The translations under genes and the position numbers were made by a program. Below the pieces are notes generated by a model, which saw only the letters and a list, made by a program, of their open reading frames with translations, made no database searches and was not told where the DNA came from. From positions 1 to 64,000 of the forward strand of contig NZ_PUQD01000012.1 of assembly GCF_003331055.1 (NCBI RefSeq): 64,000 nt of DNA. Reading direction: 5' to 3'. The DNA comes from Pseudomonas sp. AFG_SD02_1510_Pfu_092 (GTDB taxonomy: Bacteria; Pseudomonadota; Gammaproteobacteria; Pseudomonadales; Pseudomonadaceae). Each line of letters starts with the position of its first letter. The first letter of the stretch is position 1. Below are positions 11,140-19,016 of this stretch, piece by piece.

Positions 11140-12079
11140 CTTGGTCCGGGGCCTCCTTGCCCAGGGGTTTTGCAAGGGTGATGAACGCTGTGCGGTCATG
11201 CCACGCCCCTGCCATGAACAGCCGTTCGCGTACTTCCACCTGGCCGTGATCGACCCGTGCCACCACCCCCTGATCACGCCCGACCCGGTCGCCCGCGCGC
11301 ACGCGATAGAGCCTGCCGGCGGCCATCAGCAGTGCTTCGTGGGTTACCCCGCGCGACAGGCTGCCAACCATTTCCAGTTGCGCCAGCGGCACGCTGACCA
11401 AGCCGTTGCCCGTCATTCGCGCCGTCCCAGGGGCAAACGGGTCGGTTGTCGGCGCTGCCGTCACGGCCCTGGCCGGCATGTGCGCAAGCACGGCAGCGGC
11501 CGGCGTGGGCGCCAGCGCCTGGTAGGCATCCACCCGCAAGCGCAGGCGCAACAGGCCAGGCTGGGCATCGCTTGCAGCCAGCTGCAAGTCACCGCTGCGC
11601 AGCACACGCGCCTGGCCCAACCAGTCGCCCAACCACTGCCGCAAGGCCGCGTAACGCCCGACCACCTGCAACGCCAGCGGTACCTTGCGAAAACCGGTCT
11701 GTTGTTCCTCTTCGAGTACATCGAAGCGCTCGATGAGCAGACCATGCGCGTGCCCTGACACCGCCAGGCGATCGACCAGGTCGCTCATGCTCTCCCCAGC
11801 CGCCAGGTGCCAGTACGCCTCCTGCAGACGTTGCCCGGCGACGGCGACGGACGCCCGCAGCTGTTCCAGTTCGACCTGTTGCGCCGCGCGGGCTGCCTGC
11901 TGTGCGTTCAGTTCGGTGTGCCGGGCCTGCTCCAGCGCCTGCTGCTGCCATACCGCCGGCAGGCGAAGGGCACAGCCCATGCCGAACACCGCCACCGTCA
12001 CCAGCACTGGCGCCAGCTGCCTGAAGCGGCTGGAGCGCTCGGCCATGGCCAACCAGCCAAGCACCTGCGCAGCATTCAT
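11063..12079 (-). CDS. Fused PilO-PilP type IV pilus alignment protein
   Basis: One 338-residue ORF carries both inner-membrane alignment proteins. Residues 1-190 look like PilO: a cytoplasmic tip, a transmembrane helix at about 22-42, a coiled coil rich in Gln/Ala/Glu, then a ferredoxin-like domain. After an Ala/Pro-rich linker (about 191-225), residues 226-310 match the PilP homology region (PLAQLEMVGSL, then YRVRAGDRVG and GAWHDRTAFITL). A canonical PilP is a separate lipoprotein with a lipobox cysteine; none is present here, so the PilP part must be held to the membrane by the PilO helix. The gene overlaps pilN by 4 bases (ATGA) and pilQ by about 70. No frameshift is needed to join the parts. 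Confidence 0.85.
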   Translation of the reverse strand: MNAAQVLGWLAMAERSSRFRQLAPVLVTVAVFGMGCALRLPAVWQQQALEQARHTELNAQQAARAAQQVELEQLRASVAVAGQRLQEAYWHLAAGESMSDLVDRLAVSGHAHGLLIERFDVLEEEQQTGFRKVPLALQVVGRYAALRQWLGDWLGQARVLRSGDLQLAASDAQPGLLRLRLRVDAYQALAPTPAAAVLAHMPARAVTAAPTTDPFAPGTARMTGNGLVSVPLAQLEMVGSLSRGVTHEALLMAAGRLYRVRAGDRVGRDQGVVARVDHGQVEVRERLFMAGAWHDRTAFITLAKPLGKEAPDQDETNEEMGAGSPVADPAGLSDALSG

Positions 12080-12612
12080 GACCAGAACGCCGAAACACGC
12101 GCACTGAGCAGGAATTCATCAGCGCCTGCCTGGCTGCTGATGTGCCTGAGTTGTAAATCGAGCAGCGCGCTCGAGCGGCCCAGGTCGCGCATGAACTGCG
12201 CGATCGCCGCACCGGACGTGGCCTGCCCGGTCATTTGCAGACGGCCATCTTCGAGGCTGAGGTCGAGCAGTTGCACACCCACCGGCAAGGCGTTTTCGAG
12301 GTCGGTGAACAAGCCGTTCAGCACATCCTGATGGGCACGCAGGCCTTCCAGTGCTGCCGTGCGCTCCAGTAGCGCCTCATGCTGCGCACGCAGTTCGGCC
12401 AACGACGACACCTGCTCGCCCGACACTTCAAGAGCCGCCTGGCGCTGAGTGTTGGCCAATGTCTGCTGCTGACTGCGCTGGCGGGCGAACTGATCGACCA
12501 GCATCACGGCGCACAAGGCCAGCAGAGCACCGCCGACCAGTTGCCTGCGAAACCGCCGTAACGCCGCCTGACGCTGTAGTTCGCGCCAAGGCAGAAGGTT
12601 CAGCCGCATCAT
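12076..12612 (-). CDS. pilN: Type IV pilus assembly protein PilN
   Basis: About 178 residues. The N-terminus MMRLNLLPWRELQRQ is the conserved cytoplasmic NLLPWR motif that docks into the PilM groove, followed by one transmembrane helix (about 27-45), a coiled coil and a small periplasmic ferredoxin-like domain. I used the ATG at 12612, which overlaps the pilM stop codon; 12609 is an equally possible start. An upstream in-frame start at 12702 lies inside pilM and lacks family resemblance. PilN pairs with PilO to link the cytoplasmic motor to the secretin. Confidence 0.92.
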   Translation of the reverse strand: MMRLNLLPWRELQRQAALRRFRRQLVGGALLALCAVMLVDQFARQRSQQQTLANTQRQAALEVSGEQVSSLAELRAQHEALLERTAALEGLRAHQDVLNGLFTDLENALPVGVQLLDLSLEDGRLQMTGQATSGAAIAQFMRDLGRSSALLDLQLRHISSQAGADEFLLSARVSAFWS

Positions 12613-13490
12613 CAGCGCATCCCTCCGCGTGCCAGGGCGCACGCCAGAAGCATGGCACCGTCGATCTGCTCCAGACCCAGCAGACCCGGCAGCAGCCGAC
12701 ACGGCAGGTTCACGCGGGCGGCAAGCTCACCCAACTGAGCCGCCTCGAGAGGCGCACAACCGGCGATCAACAGGCCATCGGGCAAGGGCTCTTCGGTCAG
12801 CAGCGCCTGCAGGCGCTCTGGCAGCGCAGCGGTTATCGTCGACATGCCCAGGCCCAGCTCGCAGCGTTGCTGCGGCCGCCCCGATTGCCAGCCATAAAGG
12901 GTGGCGCTGTGCGCCTCGATGCGCAGCAGCGCCATGCCCTGCTGACCGCCCTGCGGCAGCATGCGAGCCAAGGCAATGCTGTCGACCTCCACCGCTTCCA
13001 GCTGCAAACCGGCCTCCTCGATGAGCACCTCGAGCGGCGCCAGCACACTCTGCCGACACGCGGCCACCATCACCTCGGCGCAGCCTGGCTGGACACGTGA
13101 TGGCTCCAGTACCTGAAAGTCCAGGGCCAGGTCTTCCAACGGAAACGGAAACAGCCGTTCGGCGTCAGCCAGCAACTGCGCTTCCATTTCCGCCCCGCCC
13201 TGCTCCATGGGTAAATGGCACAATTTGCAGATCACTTGGTTGGCCGGCAGCGCCAGCGCGACCCGGCGCTGGCGCAGGCCACTACGGCGGTAGGCACACC
13301 TCAAGGCAGCCGCCACGGCGGCGGGTTCGGCCGCCCAGTCACTGCCGGCCGGTGCTTCGAACGGCTCTTGTACCGAGGCAAGCAGCCGCCAGCGCCGGCC
13401 CCGGCGCTGCAGTTGCACAAGCCGAACGGTGTCAGGGGCAATTTCCACCCCCACGAGTGAACCGGCATCCTTGCCGAAGCGTCCCAGCAT
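12612..13490 (-). CDS. pilM: Type IV pilus assembly protein PilM
   Basis: This actin-like cytoplasmic protein of 292 residues starts at MLGRFGKDAGSLVGVEI, the usual PilM opening. It forms a ring under the inner membrane and binds the N-terminus of PilN. It is shorter than the roughly 354-residue P. aeruginosa protein and has a basic, RR-rich segment near the start. It is the first gene of the pilMN(OP)Q-aroKB-damX operon and is divergent from the penicillin-binding protein gene across a 204-base gap. Confidence 0.88.
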   Translation of the reverse strand: MLGRFGKDAGSLVGVEIAPDTVRLVQLQRRGRRWRLLASVQEPFEAPAGSDWAAEPAAVAAALRCAYRRSGLRQRRVALALPANQVICKLCHLPMEQGGAEMEAQLLADAERLFPFPLEDLALDFQVLEPSRVQPGCAEVMVAACRQSVLAPLEVLIEEAGLQLEAVEVDSIALARMLPQGGQQGMALLRIEAHSATLYGWQSGRPQQRCELGLGMSTITAALPERLQALLTEEPLPDGLLIAGCAPLEAAQLGELAARVNLPCRLLPGLLGLEQIDGAMLLACALARGGMR

Positions 13491-13623
13491 CGTGACCTCC
13501 CTGTTGTGTGCCGCCGCCATGGTTCCCGGCCGCCAGCCTCAAGCCCGCGCCAACACTGGGCCGGGCCGGCCCATCGAGGCGACGGACCGCCTGGCCGGTA
13601 ACCCGGAGAGGCGAAAAAATGCT

Positions 13624-13629
13624 TATAAT
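13624..13629 (+). promoter_or_regulatory. Candidate -10 box for the penicillin-binding protein gene
   Basis: A perfect TATAAT lies 66 bases before the chosen start codon in the pilM/ponA divergent region. I see no good -35 hexamer at 16-18 bases upstream, so only the -10 is offered. Confidence 0.4.
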
Positions 13630-13694
13630 GCCCTGCGTTTTTGGGTCCGCCGGACCTGCGTGCAATCCATTCCCAACCTGGACACCAAAAAGCC

Positions 13695-16148
13695 TTGATA
13701 CGTCTGCTGAAGTTCTTCTGGTGGTCTTCCGTCGCAGTCATCTGCGCGCTCGTACTCGGTGTGAGCGGTGCGTTTCTGTATCTTAGCCCCAGCCTGCCCT
13801 CGGTCGAGTCGCTGCGAAGCATCCAGTTGCAGATCCCCCTGAGGGTGTACAGCAGCGATGGCAAGCTGATCGCCGAGTTTGGCGAAATGCGCCGCTCGCC
13901 GATTCGCTTCGCGGAAATTCCCCCACAGTTCATCCAGGCGCTTCTGTCAGCCGAGGACGACAACTTCCTCAACCACTACGGTGTCGACCCCAGCAGCCTG
14001 ATGCGCGCGGCGACCCAGCTGGTGAAAACCGGGCATATCCAGACCGGCGGCAGCACCATCACCATGCAGGTGGCGAAGAACTTCTTCCTTACCAGCGAGC
14101 GCAGCTTCTCGCGCAAGACCAACGAGATCTTGCTGGCCCTGCAGATCGAGCGTGAGCTGACCAAGGACGAGATCCTCGAGCTGTACGTGAACAAGATCTA
14201 CCTGGGCAACCGTGCCTACGGTATCGACGCCGCCGCGCAGGTGTATTACGGCAAGTCGATCCGCGATGTGAGCCTGGCGCAGATGGCGATGATCGCCGGC
14301 CTGCCCAAGGCACCGTCGCGCTTCAACCCGCTGGCCAACCCGGTACGCGCCAAAGAGCGCCGCGACTGGATCCTCGGCCGCATGTACAAGCTGGGCAAGA
14401 TCGACGAAGCCAGCTATCAGGCAGCCCTGGCCGAGCCGCTCAACGCCAGCTACCACGTGCCCACACCGGAAGTTAACGCACCTTACATCGCCGAAATGGC
14501 CCGCGCCGAAATGGTCGGCCGTTACGGCAGCGACGCCTACACCGAAGGCTTCCGCGTCACCACCACGGTGCCCAGCGACATGCAGGAAATGGCCAACAAG
14601 GCCATCCTCAACGGCCTTTCCGAATACGACGAACGCCACGGCTACCGCGGCCCTGAAGCTCGCTTCCCGGGCCGCACCCAGGCCGCCTGGCTGCAGGAAC
14701 TGGGCAAGCAACGCGCCCTTGGCGGCCTGGAGCCTGCCATCGTCACCCAAGTGGAAAAAACCGGCCTCAAGGTGCTGACCCGCAGCGGCCAGGAAGAGCT
14801 GGTGGCCTGGGACACCATGAAATGGGCGCGCCCGTTCATCAACAGCAATGCACAGGGCCGGGCGCCGCAATCGCCGGCGGACGTGGCCCAGGTTGGCGAC
14901 CTGGTACGCCTGCAGCGCCTGGAGGATGGCACGCTCAAGTTCAGCCAGGTACCTGGCGCGCAGAGTGCGCTGGTCACCCTCGACCCTTACAACGGCGCCA
15001 TTCGCGCGCTGGTCGGCGGCTTCTCGTTCGAGCAGAGCAACTACAACCGCGCCATGCAGGCCAAGCGTCAGCCGGGTTCCAGCTTCAAGCCGTTCGTCTA
15101 CAGCGCCGCCCTGGACAGCGGCTACACCGCGTCCAGCCTGGTCAACGATGCACCGATCGTGTTCGTCGACGAATACCTGGACAAGGTCTGGCGACCGAAG
15201 AACGACACCAACACCTTCCTTGGCCCGATCCGTATGCGCGAAGCGCTGTACAAGTCGCGCAACCTGGTGTCGATCCGCCTGCTGCAGGCCATGGGCGTGG
15301 ACCGCACCATCGACTACATCGCCAAGTTCGGCTTCAACAAGCAGGACCTGCCACGCAACCTGTCGCTGGCACTGGGTACCGCCACCCTGACTCCGATGGA
15401 GATCGCCACCGGCTGGAGCACCTTTGCCAATGGCGGTTACAAGATCACCCCATACCTGATCGAGCGTATCGAAAGCCGCAGCGGCGAGACCCTGTTCACC
15501 GCCAACCCGGCACGGGTACCGCAAGGTGCCGAGGACCAGGCTGGCCTGGCCGCACCCGAACAGCCGATCAGCACCGCAGCCATGCCGGGCGAGGCACCCG
15601 TTGCCGTCAACCAGGCTACCCCTGTAGCGCAAGCGCCGGCGGTGGCCGAGCAGATCATCGATGGGCGCACCACCTACATCCTCACCAGCATGTTGCAGGA
15701 TGTGATCAAGCGCGGCACTGGCCGCCGGGCACTGGCGCTGGGCCGCACTGACCTGGCCGGCAAGACCGGCACCACCAACGAGTCCAAGGACGCCTGGTTC
15801 TCCGGCTACAACGCTGACTATGTGACCACCGTGTGGGTCGGTTTCGACCAGCCCGAAACCCTGGGCCGTCGCGAATACGGCGGAACCGTGGCATTGCCGA
15901 TCTGGATGAGCTTCATGGGCGCGGCGCTCAAGGACAAGCCCAACCACGCACCGGCAGAACCGGAAGGCATTCTCAGCCTGCGCGTGGACCCGGTCAGCGG
16001 CCGCGCTGCTTCGCCAAGCACGCCGAATGCCTACTTCGAGCTGTTCAAGGCCGAAGACTCTCCGCCGTCGGTGGATGAGCTGGGCAACGGCGCGGCACCG
16101 GGTAGCCCGCTGCCGGCCGATGAAGCGGCGCCGATGGACCTGTTCTGA
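13695..16148 (+). CDS. mrcA: Bifunctional penicillin-binding protein 1A
   Basis: This class A PBP (ponA) polymerises lipid II and cross-links the peptides. With the TTG start at 13695 it has 817 residues; an ATG 18 codons upstream (13641) is possible but adds unlikely residues. A transmembrane anchor (about 7-28) precedes the GT51 glycosyltransferase domain (motifs AEDDNFLNHYG and GGSTITMQVAKNF), an OB-like insert, and the transpeptidase with PGSSFKPF (SxxK), SRN and KTGTTNESKDAWF (KTG). The C-terminal tail is acidic and Pro/Ala-rich. It is divergent from pilM, as in other Pseudomonas. Confidence 0.95.
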   Translation: MIRLLKFFWWSSVAVICALVLGVSGAFLYLSPSLPSVESLRSIQLQIPLRVYSSDGKLIAEFGEMRRSPIRFAEIPPQFIQALLSAEDDNFLNHYGVDPSSLMRAATQLVKTGHIQTGGSTITMQVAKNFFLTSERSFSRKTNEILLALQIERELTKDEILELYVNKIYLGNRAYGIDAAAQVYYGKSIRDVSLAQMAMIAGLPKAPSRFNPLANPVRAKERRDWILGRMYKLGKIDEASYQAALAEPLNASYHVPTPEVNAPYIAEMARAEMVGRYGSDAYTEGFRVTTTVPSDMQEMANKAILNGLSEYDERHGYRGPEARFPGRTQAAWLQELGKQRALGGLEPAIVTQVEKTGLKVLTRSGQEELVAWDTMKWARPFINSNAQGRAPQSPADVAQVGDLVRLQRLEDGTLKFSQVPGAQSALVTLDPYNGAIRALVGGFSFEQSNYNRAMQAKRQPGSSFKPFVYSAALDSGYTASSLVNDAPIVFVDEYLDKVWRPKNDTNTFLGPIRMREALYKSRNLVSIRLLQAMGVDRTIDYIAKFGFNKQDLPRNLSLALGTATLTPMEIATGWSTFANGGYKITPYLIERIESRSGETLFTANPARVPQGAEDQAGLAAPEQPISTAAMPGEAPVAVNQATPVAQAPAVAEQIIDGRTTYILTSMLQDVIKRGTGRRALALGRTDLAGKTGTTNESKDAWFSGYNADYVTTVWVGFDQPETLGRREYGGTVALPIWMSFMGAALKDKPNHAPAEPEGILSLRVDPVSGRAASPSTPNAYFELFKAEDSPPSVDELGNGAAPGSPLPADEAAPMDLF

Positions 16149-16163
16149 CCTGATGAAAAGCCG

Positions 16164-16264
16164 GGGGCGCTTTGCGCCCCTATCGCGACACAAGGCCGCT
16201 CCCACAGGAAACGCGTAATCCTTGTGGGAGCGGCCTTGTGTCGCGACGGGCTGCAAAGCAGCCC
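16164..16264. repeat. REP pair with outer mini-hairpins
   Basis: Two inverted copies of TGTGGGAGCGGCCTTGTGTC (about 16183-16206 and 16223-16246) are flanked outside by short perfect hairpins, GGGGCGC-TTT-GCGCCCC at 16164-16180 and GGGCTGC-AAA-GCAGCCC at 16248-16264. The locus sits between the 3' end of mrcA and the terminator of maeB. The same arrangement recurs at 59615-59722. Confidence 0.85.
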
Positions 16265-16310
16265 AGAATCCGGCAGGCAAAAAAAGGCAGCATGGAACAC
16301 CGGCAAAAAC

Positions 16311-16346
16311 AAAAAGCCCCAGCTCATGCGAGCCGGGGCTTTTTTG
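16311..16346 (-). terminator. Bidirectional terminator between mrcA and maeB
   Basis: The stem AGCCCC-A-GCTC / GAGC-C-GGGGCT has A and T tracts on both sides, so it can end transcription of both convergent genes. It lies 17 bases past the maeB stop codon. Confidence 0.85.
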
Positions 16347-16362
16347 TGTCGCTCGGCAGCAA

Positions 16363-17631
16363 TCAGCCGTTGAACACGTCATCCACGCTGGTCAGCGGGT
16401 AGTGCTTCGGATACGGCAGGGTAGCCACGCCGGATTCGATGGCAGCCTTGGCCACAGCGTCGGAAACGACGGTGATCAGGCGGGCGTCCAGCGGCTTCGG
16501 AATGATGTACTCACGGCCGAACTCGAGGCCCTGAACGCCGTAGGCTTCGCAAACTTCCTTCGGCACTGGCAGCTTGGCCAGGTCTTTCAGGGCGATGGCG
16601 GCAGCGATCTTCATTTCTTCGTTGATGCGCTTGGCGCGAACGTCCAGGGCACCACGGAAGATGAACGGGAAGCCCAGCACGTTGTTGACCTGGTTCGGGT
16701 AGTCGGAACGACCGGTTGCCATGATCACATCGTTGCGGGTGGCGTGCGCCAGCTCTGGCGAGATTTCCGGGTCCGGGTTCGAGCAGGCGAACACGATCGG
16801 GTTGGCAGCCATCGACTTCAGGCCTTCGGCGCTCAGCAGGTTCGGGCCGGACAGGCCGACGAACACATCGGCACCGTCGAGGGCGTCAGCCAGGGTGCGC
16901 TTGTCGGTAGCGTGGGCGAACTGCGCCTTGTACTGGTTCAGGTCGTCACGGCCAGCGTGGATCACGCCGCTGCGGTCGATCATGTAGATGTTCTCGACCT
17001 TGGCACCCATGCTCACCAGCAACTTCATACAGGAGATGGCGGCAGCGCCGGCACCCAGGCAGACGATCTTGGCGTCTTCCAGCTTCTTGCCGGCGATTTC
17101 CAGGGCGTTGATCATGCCGGCGGCGGTCACGATGGCGGTACCGTGCTGGTCATCGTGGAATACCGGGATGTCGCACTGTTCGATCAGGGTGCGCTCGATT
17201 TCGAAGCACTCAGGCGCCTTGATGTCTTCGAGGTTGATGCCACCGAAGGTGATCGAGATGCGGCGAACGGTGTCGATGAATGCTTGCGGGCTTTCCGATT
17301 CGACTTCGATGTCGAACACGTCGATGCCAGCGAAACGCTTGAACAGAACACCCTTGCCTTCCATGACCGGCTTGGAAGCCAGTGGGCCGAGGTCGCCCAG
17401 ACCGAGGATGGCGGTGCCATCGGAAATCACCGCAACCAGGTTGCCTTTGCCGGTGTATTTGTAAGCCAGCTCTGGGTCACGGCCGATTTCACGCACGGGC
17501 TCAGCAACACCTGGGCTGTAGGCCAGGGCGAGGTCACGGGCGGTGGCAGTGGGCTTGGAAAGTTCGACGCTCAGTTTCCCCGGACGAGGTTGAGCGTGAT
17601 ATTCGAGAGCGGCGGTTTTCAGGTCTGACAT
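16363..17631 (-). CDS. maeB: NADP-dependent malic enzyme, single-domain form
   Basis: This enzyme decarboxylates malate to pyruvate with reduction of NADP+. The start MSDLKTAALEYHAQPRPGK at 17631 gives 422 residues; an in-frame extension to 17697 is not family-like. Malic-enzyme motifs are visible: YSPGVAEPV, FHDDQHGTAIV, and the dinucleotide fold VCLGAGAAA. The protein stops after the malic domain and lacks the phosphotransacetylase-like C-terminal half of E. coli MaeB (759 residues). Short forms are usual in Pseudomonas, so this is not a truncation. It is monocistronic, ended by the hairpin at 16311-16346. Confidence 0.94.
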   Translation of the reverse strand: MSDLKTAALEYHAQPRPGKLSVELSKPTATARDLALAYSPGVAEPVREIGRDPELAYKYTGKGNLVAVISDGTAILGLGDLGPLASKPVMEGKGVLFKRFAGIDVFDIEVESESPQAFIDTVRRISITFGGINLEDIKAPECFEIERTLIEQCDIPVFHDDQHGTAIVTAAGMINALEIAGKKLEDAKIVCLGAGAAAISCMKLLVSMGAKVENIYMIDRSGVIHAGRDDLNQYKAQFAHATDKRTLADALDGADVFVGLSGPNLLSAEGLKSMAANPIVFACSNPDPEISPELAHATRNDVIMATGRSDYPNQVNNVLGFPFIFRGALDVRAKRINEEMKIAAAIALKDLAKLPVPKEVCEAYGVQGLEFGREYIIPKPLDARLITVVSDAVAKAAIESGVATLPYPKHYPLTSVDDVFNG

Positions 17632-17809
17632 GGTGGGCATTCCGCTATTTACTGTTCTGACGGACCGCCGAGGATACGCAAAGAGCCGGGGAGCCACAAG
17701 ACTGGTCAGTCACTTGTGTCAAGGCCTTTGGCCTACGACTTTACGCTATAACCCACGGGGGCATACGGCTAACAGTGTGTACAATCCGATGGCGAACTGT
17801 CTACATCTT

Positions 17810-18631
17810 TTAGCCTGAAATGCGCTCCAGCATGCTCGGATCGGTCAATGGCAACACCCAGCGTCGCTGCCCAGGCTTGAGGGCGCCCTTGCGGGAACGA
17901 TCCAGCACCCAGCCACGCGCCTCGACCTGGCGTCCCTTGAGGTTATCGAAGAAGCTGGCGGGGAAGTTGCGTTGCAGACGAGCGGGAACCTGCAGCACCA
18001 AGGCGTCACCCAGGTTCAGCCAGACCCCACCCCGATTGCGCTCGATGCCTTCGATACGGCCCCTGACAACCGCGAAACCTGACTGCCTGATAGCAGCCGC
18101 AGGCACCACCGGTGAGCGCCGCCACAGGCCGAGGGCAGCCTGACGGGCAGCCTGCTCGGCAAGCTGCTGGCAGCCGCTGAGGCGCACATTGGGGGCCACT
18201 GCCACGCGATAACCCAGGCCCTCGCTGAGCAGTTGTGCTTCCAGATTGTCGCCATTGCGCCCGTAGATATGCGCCAGCGTGCGGCCGTATCTGTCTTTAC
18301 CTTCCACCCCAGGCACCAGCCCGAGACGCCCGCCACTGGCCTCGACCAACGCCTGCAAACGCCGCTTGGCCGCCTCGGCAAAGGGCTCGCTTGCGCGCCC
18401 TTTGCGGCCCATTTCCGGTGCATTGATACCAATCAGCCGCACGCTGCGGCCATCGGCCAGGCGCAAGGTGTCACCATCGACCACCTGCCGCACCACTACC
18501 GGTTGCGGCTGCTGTGGCAGCGGGCAGAACGCCAGTGCCGGCAAGTGCCAGATTGCGCCCACAAAAAAGGCGCCCACAAGGGGCGCCTTTTTCAGCAGCA
18601 ATGCGAAGCCCGAAGGACTCGCCATGCGCAT
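17810..18631 (-). CDS. Thermonuclease-like (SNase) exported protein
   Basis: This 273-residue protein has an N-terminal hydrophobic segment (about 18-33, ending in LAFC) that should act as a signal peptide or lipoprotein signal. A staphylococcal-nuclease fold follows: VVDGDTLRL, the RLIGINAPEMG strand, and KDRYGRTLAHIY with active-site-type Arg and Asp. The C-terminal ~100 residues form a less conserved domain. It begins 2 bases after the rpmE stop codon, so it is cotranscribed with rpmE, yet a very strong hairpin terminator lies inside codons 14-23. Whether it acts on DNA or RNA is not visible from sequence. Confidence 0.82.
   Translation of the reverse strand: MRMASPSGFALLLKKAPLVGAFFVGAIWHLPALAFCPLPQQPQPVVVRQVVDGDTLRLADGRSVRLIGINAPEMGRKGRASEPFAEAAKRRLQALVEASGGRLGLVPGVEGKDRYGRTLAHIYGRNGDNLEAQLLSEGLGYRVAVAPNVRLSGCQQLAEQAARQAALGLWRRSPVVPAAAIRQSGFAVVRGRIEGIERNRGGVWLNLGDALVLQVPARLQRNFPASFFDNLKGRQVEARGWVLDRSRKGALKPGQRRWVLPLTDPSMLERISG
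18563..18592 (-). terminator. Perfect terminator hairpin inside the nuclease gene, downstream of rpmE
   Basis: GGCGCCC (18569-18575) pairs with GGGCGCC (18581-18587) around ACAAG, and flanking A5/T5 tracts extend the pairing and give a U-tract in both directions. It lies 42 bases past the rpmE stop codon and inside codons 14-23 of the next gene. It most likely terminates most rpmE transcripts. Confidence 0.85.
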
Positions 18632-18633
18632 GA

Positions 18634-18849
18634 TTACTTCTTGGTACCGAACATACCGAAGCGATCGGCGAACTTCTGTACGCGACCACCGGTGTCCAGG
18701 ACTTTCTGCTTACCGGTGTAGAACGGGTGGCACAGGTTGCAAACGTCGATCGCCAGGGTGTTGCCCAGGGTCGAACGCGTTTCGAACTTGTTGCCGCAGC
18801 TGCAGGTGACTGCAACTACTTCGTAGTTCGGGTGGATACCTTCTTTCAT
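18634..18849 (-). CDS. rpmE: 50S ribosomal protein L31, zinc-binding form
   Basis: The ATG at 18849 ([19 protein letters not shown]) gives 71 residues, the family length; the longer in-frame reading to 18987 is spurious. Cys16, Cys18, Cys37 and Cys40 are all present, so this is the C+ zinc form rather than the zinc-independent paralogue. L31 forms a bridge between the ribosomal subunits. It is divergent from priA, and a 167-base gap holds both promoters. Confidence 0.96.
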   Translation of the reverse strand: MKEGIHPNYEVVAVTCSCGNKFETRSTLGNTLAIDVCNLCHPFYTGKQKVLDTGGRVQKFADRFGMFGTKK

Positions 18850-19016
18850 GGTCACTTCCTCGAGCTGCGTGCCGCCACCCAACACCAATTGTTGAATACC
18901 GCACGTAATTAGGCGGCGAATAATACCAGAGCACGGCGCCAGCGCAAGTTGTCGCTTGCACCGACCGTCGTCTGCTAGGCTCGCCACTCCCCGTTACGCC
19001 CACCGAGACTTTCCGC

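Noticed and set aside
13947..16382. Minus-strand ORF of 811 codons opposite mrcA
   Set aside because: Antisense to a clear class A PBP gene, no family resemblance; a GC-driven shadow frame.
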